Shown here in pieces: positions 52,705 to 62,601 of a stretch of 64,000 nt of DNA. Positions within the stretch are counted from its first letter, which is position 1, and the number at the start of each line of letters is the position of its first letter. The translations under genes and the position numbers were made by a program. The stretch is from Laburnicola sp. R22_1 (lineage: Eukaryota > Ascomycota > Dothideomycetes > Pleosporales > Didymosphaeriaceae). The stretch lies in contig JACONQ010000005.1 in the NCBI GenBank assembly GCA_014281115.1, positions 3,906,001-3,970,000 on the forward strand. The letters run 5' to 3'. Under the pieces are notes generated by a model. The model was not told where the DNA came from and searched no databases. It saw only the letters and a program-made list of their open reading frames with translations.

Positions 52705-53569
52705 ATTGGCAGTCCAGTTATCTGTAATTGATGTGCGCCAAAAAAAAACGCTGGGGTAAAGAGTGAATTCCAGAAGTCCTAGAAAGCGAGTGGAATGGTA
52801 AAAGAATGGACCACGATAATACCGTGAATTAACGATTGTGTTTGAATAGAGACAAAGAGAAATAGACTTGCCAGAGAAGCGTTTCATAGGACACGCGCGG
52901 CCATTCTTATTGACGATGCGCCCATTCCTGCTTCATGAAAGCTGGGGGCCAATTCGACTCATTAAGTCAATATTCTGGCCCATTCTTTTGATAGAGCTCA
53001 AGTCCGCTCACAAGTACCGATGTCGCCAGTATGAGACTGTCATAGCCAATGAAGTGCGGCTGGACGCTGGTTGGTTCATCTCCGGATTCCTTCTCCGCTC
53101 CACCTCTGAGTGCCACCGTCTCGCAAATTAAAACAACGCACGACAACCTGCGTGGTACCGAGTGGAAGTGGGGGCGGTTAAGACGTGCCAAGTCCGTCGC
53201 CGACCGCTGTTCCGCCATTGCCAATGCCGGACATAGCCACCGTTCCGACGTCCCAAAGGGGGTCAGCAGAACGGAATCAAAATGTTAAAATATATCCGCT
53301 TTTGTGCGAGGGCCGGTCACACGAGCACAAGGGGTTAATCCGCTAGCGTGTACATGCTGTAGCTTGCCCAGCCCTAGGTAATCCGGTTCACTCACTGACG
53401 AGATGATCTCTGCACGAAACCGCGCCTCCTTTACCTTGAACAGAACCTCTTTTCATCGACGAACACTTAAAATCCCCACATTACTGACAATCACGAGAGT
53501 TTCCGTCCCTTAGGTAGCACCAGGACCAAAGTGTAACGGAAAGCTCACTTAGAGAGCATTCGGCCTGAG
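52705..53569. other. intergenic, promoter side of the lectin/aerolysin-like gene
   Basis: About 865 bases with no gene supported on either strand. Confidence 0.5.
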
Positions 53570-54652
53570 GTGGTGATAAGCGAGGACGAAGAGCAGGCGC
53601 GAGCCAGTGCTAAGGAGTATCGGCCAGGACAAGTCGACCTATACGTGGACGCATCGGTGCGAAATGGCAGGGCAGGAATCGGCATATACGCCTGGCCGTC
53701 ACAGGTGTGCATCTCGAAGACGGTAGCAAGCTGCGATCAAGCGGACGCGCATCTTACCGAACTGCTGGCGATCAGCGAAGCCGCCAACTGGCCATGGGGG
53801 CCATCGTGCGTAGCGCTCGACGACGATGGCCGTCCCGTGCCGGCATCGAGGATCCGCATCTTCTCCGACTCGCAGTCGGCGCTGTTCTCGGTGCAGAGCT
53901 GGAGAGCGAGTGCATGCCAACAGGTGGTGGCAAAGATCGTCAAGAAGCTTCGAATGGTCAACGTCACGCTGCATTGGATCCCAGGACATGCAGGAATCGA
54001 GGGGAACGAGCAGGCAGACAGGCTAGCGAAAGCAGCAACGAGAGAAGAAAGCGAGCCGCCACCGCAAAGGGAGGGCGTGCCCTGGTACCTAGTACGACTA
54101 GCACTAAAAAGAGCCAACGTGACAGCAGGACCTCCTCCACCGAGATAGGCAGAGACGGGCAAGTTCACGCGGAAGATCGATGCAGCGTTTCACCTGGGCA
54201 AGTCGGCAGAGATGTACCAGCAGCTAAACAGCACCGAAGCGGCCATCCTCACGCAGCTGCGGACGGGCAAGACGTTCCTCAACGAGTATCTGCACAAGAT
54301 CAAGGCAGCGGACACAGCGGCGTGTGAGTGCGGGTGCATTGAGTCGATAGCGCACTTTCTCTTCTCATGCAGGCGATGGAGGCAACAGAGGGTAAAGCTA
54401 AGAGAGCAGCATGGGCAGCGGTTTGGGGAGCTATCGTACGCGCTGGGAGGGTTCTCGAGCAGACAAGAGGGCGGACAGAGCATCGACGGGCCGATCGAGC
54501 GGTGGAAGGCGGACATGGAAGCAGTCAAGGCGACGATCGAGTTCGCAAGGAGCACCGGGCGTCTGCAGCCAAACGTACATGACGAAGCAAGCAGAAACGA
54601 AGAGGAGACGGAGGAGCGGAGGCAGCTAAGGATTCCCTCTTCCGCCTCGTGA
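53570..54652 (+). pseudogene. LINE-like RNase H and C-terminal zinc-motif fragment
   Basis: One frame is interrupted once by TAG at 54146-54148. The first half is an RNase H: DLYVDASVRNG, HLTELLAISEA, RIFSDSQSAL and HAGIEGNEQADRLAKAA, so D-E-D-D are present. The second half has AILTQLRTGKTFLNEYL and CECGCIESIAHFLFSCRRW, the zinc-like motif that follows RNase H in LINE ORF2 proteins, including the intact copy at 33051-36929. No reverse transcriptase is present upstream, so it is best read as a 5'-truncated LINE remnant of another family or a captured RNase H. A real start codon is not evident (the open stretch begins with GTG). Confidence 0.75.
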
Positions 54653-56182
54653 GCGTAGAATAGCGAGCTGTCTACGAACGCGCCTTGGTCAGTGCGCTGC
54701 CGATTAAGAGGCGCACGACGCCGGAAATGCCCTGCGGACGCGAGGCCTCGACAAGCCATGCAGCTTGCCCTACACGGTAGTATAACATTTTTCTTTCTTT
54801 CCTTTGTTGAGCATGGGGTTAGGCATCGGACGAGCAGGTCTCACAGTTGGCTTCTGAACTGGAGCAGGCGGTTGATAACAAAATGTACATAGCTGGCGCA
54901 TCGTAACGGCCCATATCCACAGGATGCATGGCCATAATAGAACACACACACACACACACGTACGGTGGCGAATTTACAAGACCGTGTGCTGGTTGATAGA
55001 GTTTGATCACAAGGCTGCGGGGCCTGGGTCAGCCCACTTGCTAAGAACTAGCACAGCCACAGGCATGGCAGGCACGACCTTGCCACGTCAGATTAGTTAC
55101 GAGTATGTAGCAATTCTGCGTTAGCTAGAATTAGCAGTCGTTCCGATTAGAGGTACCAACTGGGGTAGCGATCCTGAATAATTTGAGTACTACCAGCAGC
55201 CCTACAGCTGATTATTACTTCGTAGTAGTGCTATTAGATTCTCTAGCTTCGATAGAGACGACTAAAGGGTTGCGACAGTGATATAAGCGTAGTGGCGGCC
55301 TTCTGGCGTACAAGGCTTGTTTTATTTTGAAATAACGCTCTTCGCGAATTATGTAGCAAGACGTCCGCGCAAGAATAATTTTTATTCAAATAGCATTGTT
55401 GCGCTTTAGAAATAGTCTAAGCATGCAACCTATGGGTAACATAGTCAGATTTAAGACGCGTGAAGAAGTTCTGTGGCTTCAAAATCGAAGTACTTTTAGT
55501 TTGTTCCGTTACGGCGGTTGTTACGTTACGCGTGGATGGACGTTAGGCTTTCTTTGTTAGTCATGTTTTGCTATGGTGGTACAGGTGCAGGAGTGAGAAA
55601 GGCAGGCAACAAAGGACATATCTGCACAAAGCTGGGCACAAGCTCTCTTTATTTTTAGGTTGTTTTCAATCAGGAATAGCTCGTATCTGAATTCGCATGG
55701 CGGATTATGTAAAAGCCTGATTAGTGCTAGCGTTAAATAAAATACAGCTAGCAGGAATCACGCATATCTACAAGGCCGGAGAAACTCCCGGGATGACTGC
55801 GTTCAACTTAAACTTACCTCTTAATAACTGTAGTAGAACCTCTTTCTACCAGACATTGTCCCTAACCCTCCGAAATTAAGCTCACTCTGAAGATACGCGG
55901 ATTAACCGGGGTGGCAAGCTAAACCAGCATTTAAGGGCGTTAACAAATTGGTCAATAGCAATGCCAGCGCTATAGCAATCCTCGCTGCAAATCTATGGGG
56001 AGATGGACACATAGCTATAGAAAACTATTTTATGGACTGTAGATATATAACTCTACTATGGAATGATTTCCGACTTCTAAATGAGGAAAGCGCTTCGTGA
56101 CGCTGTGTGATTCGCGACATGGTATGCGACGTTATTACACCATAGTTATTATCCATGGCATTTTCGCTGTGCCTGGACATGA
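54653..56182. other. intergenic, partly AT-rich, (CA)n run
   Basis: A CA dinucleotide run lies at about 54942-54959. Right of 55130 the sequence is stop-rich and AT-rich with no recognisable coding signature. It probably contains old, unrecognisable repeat remnants. Confidence 0.5.
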
Positions 56183-56349
56183 TACCGTGTCCGTGCGCGT
56201 AATGCCCGGATTCGCGTAATGCCCGCGCAACACCAGAAGCGCTCTATCAGCGATCAGGCAATAGAACCACCCACAATCAATATTATCACGAGATTTTCTA
56301 GAGTAGCACTATATCGATGCTTGCGATCAATTTGCACTATCTATATCTA

Positions 56350-58493
56350 TTAGGAAGCTTGACGTTGCGGCCGCGGCGTGTAGATCTGGTTGGGGCAGCA
56401 GATGCGCCCTCTGAGGCCTCCCCATTATCTTGAGCATTAACAACACGTTTCTGACGCTTTCTGCTCTATAGAGCTGGCTAAGAGGCCTTTCTCTTACCCT
56501 TTTGGGATAGTTGTAGAGCTTTTTTAGCGTCGCGGGCAGACTTCTGGGCAGCGCGCTGAGCTGCCTTTTCAGCCCTCTCTTTCTCCTTTGCCTCCCTAGC
56601 TACCTCTCGCGCAACACGCTTCTCCTACTGGATTTTCTCCTTATATAGCTTAGCTGCCTTCTTTAGCTCTGCTGTCTCTGCTTTTTAAAGCTGCTGCTGC
56701 TTATCCTCCTACTCCTTAATTGATTGACAAACACGTGCCTCCCTTACTTTCCTTAGTGACTATAAGATAGCCCTACTATGATAATCCTGGCGCTGTTAAA
56801 GGTCTAGAGCTTTGCTCTTCTTCTCACGCTTCTTCTTAATAGATAGCGCCTGCCTAAGCCTATTGTTGTCATGCTTAAGCAGCTCATTTTCAACAGATAG
56901 GTGGTGGAGTGATTGACGAAGCTTTTGTGTATCCTTGCTACTTTGATCACTCACTGCGGAGCGTACAAGCCTATCCATCTTTCTCTAATTATGATCACTA
57001 AGCCCTGATGAGGAGCTATTGCCTAATTCTTGATCCTGGGTGAACCTATTAAGGATAGGATCAGGATTAGGTGGCGATATACCTGTGGCTCTAAAAGAGC
57101 TTAGGATAGTTGATTCCTTAAAGGAGACCTTCCACGCGTTCCAGAATAGGGGGAAGAAGTCGCCTTTGGTGATAGAAACCAGGCCCTGGCTTCTATAGAG
57201 ATATCTTGATAGCTCTGCTGAGTAGGCTATTAATAGAGGCTTAAACATCGCAACGTTAAGAGGCTGAAGCGTATAAGTTGAATAAGGAGGCAGGATAGCA
57301 AGGAGGATCCTATGCTGATCACAGTAGTCAATAAAGTCTATAGTAATGTGGGATCTATAGCCATCTACGATTAAGAGTTAATATAATTGGCGGGTCTTCT
57401 CTTTTGTGCAGCAATTAAATACCTGTTCAAGCCAGGCAAGCCTAATATTGTTGTTTGTCCAGCTAGAGGGTGATGAGGTGATAAAGACTTCTTGTTCTCC
57501 TGCCTTAATATCCTCTACCTAGCTTGATTGGATGCCCTTGTTTGCAGCCTTATAGATGAGGCTTAGCGGCAGAGCTGATCTATTAGCGCAGATACATGTT
57601 AGGAGCGTAATCCATGTGTCAAATATACGGGTATTCTTGATGAGTTGAGATGGAAAAGTGGTGGGTTGATTGATTGATTGTGTGTGTTGTGTCGGAGAAG
57701 CTCGGCTACCGCGAGAAGTAACTATCTAGTACTAAGCCGCACTAGTACTATTTAGACTAGTACAGGGGCAGTGTAAAACAGTAGTGCGCCAGCCTCCTTA
57801 GTGTATTTCACAGTGAAATCACTGTGATTTACACTGATTACCACTGTAAGGGGCCATATGATCGTACACACCTACCCACTGGATTTCACAGTGACTGTCT
57901 ATCTGACACCATGCGCGATTGCCATCCTAGAGCGATGCCCTAACCTCCTTCTTCTCCCACATTCGTCTGCTGAATATCCGTTTTGATCTACCCACGATAC
58001 TAATTAGGAAGCCTTTTTCGTCCATATTGTAGATATGACGAGGATCTATCTAATACTAATCGATCTTGCTGTGTAGGAGGTTGAAATAGAGGCGATATTT
58101 ATCCTCTAAATTAGCTTTGTGGCAATTGCTGTCTATGCTAACTGTCTATTGCGAGATAAGCTGAATGCTGTGTTAGTTGATAAAGCGGGTAACCTAGCTC
58201 TCGCTGACTGGCTCCTTTGCTATAGTAGAGGCGAAGTTCTGTATCATCTCTCTAGTGGGAGGTATATGTCTCTCTGTAAGTCCTTTGATATATTGTACGA
58301 GCTCCTGCTCTTGCTGTAGGTTGAGTTTCAGCTGGTTGATATTCTTGACCTGCCTGGGGCGCGTTACCCCTCGATGCCTTCGACCCAACGTAGATCGTTC
58401 AAGCCCATGCCTAGCAGCAACTTCTGTATATAAAAAATCTTCTCCTGGTTCTCGCGATTCTATCTTATCAATCGCAGCCTGATATGGATCCAT
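56350..58493 (-). pseudogene. decayed transposase of element 6, split by the LTR-like insertion
   Basis: ATG at 58493 (MDPYQAAIDKIESREPGED). HTH: AARHGLERSTLGRRHRGV and LQQEQELVQYIKGL. Catalytic remains: MDEKGFLISI; then the insertion within DGNRAW/TWITLL; then LLIVDGYRSH with Asp retained; then TYTLQPLNVAMFKPLL. The basic coiled coil reads VENELLKHDNNRLRQAL. Several TAG stops. Removing the insertion and one copy of its pentamer rejoins the reading of the DGNR block, which confirms the insertion is secondary. Confidence 0.85.
57617..57908. mobile_element. solo-LTR-like insertion with CCATG target duplication
   Basis: 292 bp starting TGTCAAATATAC and ending GTCTATCTGACA, so the termini are TGTCA...TGACA. 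It is flanked by CCATG at 57612-57616 and 57909-57913. TG...CA ends with a 5-bp duplication fit a solo LTR left by recombination of a retrotransposon. The outer 12 bases are imperfect inverted repeats, so a non-autonomous TIR element with 5-bp duplications is an alternative. Inside is an inverted pair TCACAGTGA-AA-TCACTGTGA at 57808-57827 and a third copy at 57886-57894, perhaps transcription-factor sites. Confidence 0.8.
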
Positions 58494-58925
58494 AATGGTG
58501 GAGTTATCGCGTGCTGAAGTTAGGGTGTTTTGGTGTTGCGCGGGCATTACGCGAATCCGGGCATTACGCGCACGGACACGGTATGCTCTTCCTCGCGCTA
58601 GCCTGACAGAGTAAGCGTACTCTTCTACTTCAATCGAATCCCGCCATGTTCTGCGTGTAGCCGCATAGTCTTACTCGCACTTAGATTTTAGGCTAACATA
58701 TTCTATCAGTAGCCCGGACAGATCAGTCCGCCGGACAGTTTTTGCCAAGACCACAACACTTCACTATAAATCATAATGTCTCAACAACACGACGCGTTAT
58801 CATCTAATCAAGAAGGCAGAATTAAGCTTGCCCTTCACGCCTATTAGAATAAGCAAATTTCAAGCCTGCGACGCGCTGCTATAGCATATAATATCCCAAA
58901 GTCTACACTAAGCGATCGAATTAAC

Positions 58926-61900
58926 CAGGGTTGTCAACAACCAAACATGCCTCAATATTTTGTTTGAATTTTGTTTGAATTGACAACGTCAACCAAACAA
59001 AAAGCTGCTGCTGCAATTTTGATAGGTCAAACAAACAAAAGAGGCAATTGCAGTCAAAAAATTTGAAGTTTGTTTGAATCGCTTAGCATACTGTAATGAT
59101 AAGGTACCCTAGAGTTAGTGATATATTCTTAGTGTTGATGTAACAATAACTTTCCCAACGCTGCAATTATATAGGTATTCCTATAGTAAACAGAGCAAAA
59201 ACGGAGCTTCTTAAGTGGATTGTACCTGCGTAAAAAAGCCCGCATAACGGATGTGTGCTTCCACTGGCCGCCAGCAACTGATATACATGAATTGCTATTC
59301 GGCTTTAGCACCTCCTATCCTCTGTTCCTCCTCTTTCTTTACGTAGGTAATAAGCTGTTAAAACAATAAATATATATATAATAATCTAAATAAGCTAATA
59401 TTATAGTGTTGAGGTATTGTAGCAAAGTGAGTTTGCGCTGTTGCAGCGAAGCCTAAGTTATGTTTATATATTCTGAACCTAGTTACTACTCTTAAAAAAT
59501 CGTTTGCTATAACCACGCAATAAATCTTGTCTTCTATAAGTTAAACTATTAAATCAATGTTGCTAAATTAATTCCTGTCGCCTGTTTTACTATATCTCTA
59601 TTGTTGCGGGCTGCAGAGCGTCGCGCAGTACGCCTTGGCATGAAGTGGTAATGTTGGCTAGCCGACCGCGTACTTTCCGCGTACCTTGCGCGTCAACGCT
59701 TACACACCCACTATACTTTGGCTTACTTGCCTGCGCCTACAGCTTACTTTTTCGCGCCTTTGCTTACCTTCACGCTTACCATGCCCCTAAAACGAAGCCG
59801 CGAGCCTGCTGAGGCATCCGAACCTATGCCCAAACGTTCCCAACGTGCGCCGAAACCCAGCTAGCGCCTTATGGATAGCCAGCGGCCGCTTACTCCTCCG
59901 CCAACCCAGCCGTCTATTGAGGTAGTTGACGAGCCGGAGCCGCCTATTGAGGTGCTTGAAAGTACTCTAGAGCCGCGCTCAATAGAGCCACCAACCGAGC
60001 TAGAGGAGCGCGCCCGGAGGCCATCACCACGGCCTATACTACAAGCCTTACAGGCCGATGAGCCAGCTTGGGAGTTGCTGTTAGTGGCTAATAAGCCGCC
60101 TATAGCTACTAAGCCGCCGCGCGCGTTTAGTAATGCTGCCACAGAGGCTTTAGTGGAGGAGGACGCTGCGCCTAGTGTTGACTTCACCAACTACGAAGGC
60201 CTTGACTTGAAGCGCCTGCTGGGCTTCAATGTGCCTCTATCCACACCCACAGGCAACATTAGCTGGGTCTTTAGGCACGGCTATCGCCTTTGAAAGCTTG
60301 GTACTAACCCTGAGAAGATCTACTTCTAATGCAAGCACTGTCACATCAACAGAAAGAAGGGCGGCCTACACCAGACCACTCTGTCAACTACAGCCGCCAA
60401 CAACCATTTGAAGCAAGACCTTCCCGGCCATCGGCTCACCAAACAAGGCACTATCGTACACAAGAGGCCGCTCGAACCTGGCCAGAAGTCGCTGCGATGG
60501 GCGGAAGAAAACGGGGTCACATTAAGCCAAGATGCAACGCAGGAGCTGGGTAACTTCGACGTACAAGGCTTCAGGCAAGCTGCAGTGTTATGGCTCGTCA
60601 ACAACAACAGGCCATTACGCGAGTTTGAGACTGAGTCCTTCCGCGCGATGATCAGGTTCGCCAACCCAGAGGCAGAGGCGGCGCTATGGAGGTCTCACAA
60701 CAGCGTTTCGAGGTTCGTGATGAGGCTTTACAGCTGGCTACAACCTCAAGTCAAGCGCGCCTTGTCTGAGGCCTCTAGCAAAATACACATAAGCTTTGAC
60801 GGCTGGACTACCAAGGGGGAAGCGCGGCTTCTTTGCAATTTGTGCGCACTACGCTGACTCTCAAGGCAATATAGTTGACCTTCCCATCGCCTTGCCGCAG
60901 CTGGTTGGTGCGCACACAGGCTCAGCGATCGCGGAAGCTGTCGTACGAATCCTACGCTACTTTGAGATTTCTAGCAGCAATTTGGGCTATTTCGTGCTTG
61001 ACAACGCCTACAACAACGATACTGCAGTTAATAAACTCGGCACAATGTACGGCTTTATCGCCAACGATCGACGCCTCCGCTGCGCTTGCCACATACTCAA
61101 CCTCGTTGGGCAAACTATTATGTTTGGCACTGACTCCGACGCCTTTGATAACGAGCCTGAACACTACAACGAAGAGGAGTTTTATATGAAGCAATGGCGG
61201 AAAGATGGTCCGCTTGGCGTGTTTCTTGATATTGTTAACTACATTAACACGCCAAAACAATGGGGTATATTTGAGGATTGTCAGAACAGCGAAGCAGTTG
61301 AGATGCCTGCTGGCGCTACAGCAAGACGCCGTGAGCCTTTCAAGCCTGGAGTTACGCGTTGGAACAGCTATCATGACTGCTTTAAGCGCGGTGTTGAGCT
61401 ACAACACGCCATCAACAGCTACTCCTCCTACCACATACAAGAGACTGAGCACGCTGACGAGCTTGCCAAAAGCAACAACACTAAGCCGCCTATTGTGCCG
61501 CAGTGGATGCGATCAGGCGGCTTGCAGCTGCAGACTGGGCGGTGATTACCGAGTACATTGAGGTGCTTGAGCCGCTGAAGTCCGCAACTAATCGCTTGCA
61601 AGGTCGCGGCAAAGCTGGCACTCACGGCGCGTTATACGAGGTTATCCCTGTGTTTGAGTCTCTTATTGCTGACCTAGATGCCCGCCTTAGACTGTTTGAA
61701 AGCGTCAATTACCTGCCAGACGAGGCGCCAGAAGATCACGTCGCTATCAACGTACGTGCTGCGCTCAAGAAGGCGAGCAAGTACCTTAATAAACTCCTCA
61801 AAATCCCCGTCTACTACACTGCCACGGCACTCCACCCACGCTTCAAGAACTACTTTAAACGCTTCTGGCGTGAGAAGCCCGCACAGTTACAAGCTACGCA

Positions 61901-62593
61901 CGCGAGCTTCGAGCAGCTTTGGGCTCGTTACAAGCCCGCCCTAGCGACAGCAACAACAATAACAACTGCGCCTAAACACGCGATGAGCAGCTTTGACGAC
62001 GCGATCGATTCGGTACTTGACAACAGCGACGAGATAATAGGGGTGGCGGATGAGTACGAGAGCTGGCTTAGAGAGCCAACATGGACATCAGAACAGTACA
62101 AAACTGGCTGTACAGCTGTCCAATACTGGTACCAGCTCAAGCCGAGGTATCCCAATTTGTCACGATTGGCGCTGGACGTGTTAACTATCCCTGCCTCCAG
62201 CGCTGACTGTGAGCGAGTCTTCTCGGGTACTGGCGACGTACTTGAGCCACAGAGACGCAAAATGGGCAGCCAACTATTGGCTGCTTTAATTTGTACTCAA
62301 CGATGGATTCGAGCAGGTTTTAAACCTCCAAGCGCAAAGGTGGTGGCAACGTACGATGACAATAAGCTCAACGAACAGTTTAGCATACATGAGTGGGAGG
62401 AGCCGCCGCCTATAACACCACCAGAGTCTCTTTCACAGTCCTCTTAAAGTACTCAAAATCAAACAAACAATCAAATAAAAAGCGCCTCTATAGCTCCATC
62501 AAATCAAACAAACAAACTACAACACCAAGAAAGTCGTCAAACAAACAAATTCAGAGCCACAAATTTTGTTTGTTTTGTTTATTGACAAGTCTG
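58926..62593 (+). mobile_element. hAT transposon with 8-bp target duplication
   Basis: 3,668 bp flanked by GAATTAAC at 58918-58925 and 62594-62601. The ends are CAGGGTTGTCAA and the complement of CAGACTTGTCAA, 12-bp inverted repeats with two differences. Subterminal clusters of CAAACAAA/TTTGTTTG occur at both ends (58960-59080 and 62455-62585), typical of hAT transposase binding regions. It encodes a hAT transposase with several inactivating changes. It sits inside the N-terminal coding region of element 7. Confidence 0.93.
59781..62447 (+). pseudogene. hAT transposase with BED finger and C-terminal dimerisation domain, inactivated
   Basis: ATG at 59781. In order: a Pro/Glu-rich N-terminus; a BED-type finger (CKHCHINRKKGG, later NNHLKQDLPGH); the RNase-H-like core with IHISFDGWTT, FVLDNAYNNDTAV (second catalytic block), RRLRCACHILNLVGQTI and RWNSYHDCF; and the C-terminal hAT dimerisation motif (LSRLALDVLTIPASSADCER, VFSG, LLAALICTQRWI). 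Lesions: an early TAG, a TGA and a TAA just before the finger, a one-base shift at the G run near 60820 and a second, opposite shift near 61500. The C-terminal third is open. Restless-like fungal hAT elements are the closest family I can suggest. Confidence 0.88.
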
Positions 62594-62601
62594 GAATTAA
62601 C

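Larger units (their letters stand above)
56185..58581 (-). mobile_element. pogo/Fot1-like transposon (element 6), host of an LTR-like insertion
   Basis: The ends start CCGTGTCCGTGCGCGTAATG, with an exact complement at the right. TA duplications lie at 56183-56184 and 58582-58583. The 17-bp period motif CGCGTAATGCCCG occurs at 56196 and 56213. Without the insertion at 57617-57908 and its duplicated pentamer it is 2.1 kb, the same size as elements 2, 3 and 4. Confidence 0.92.
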
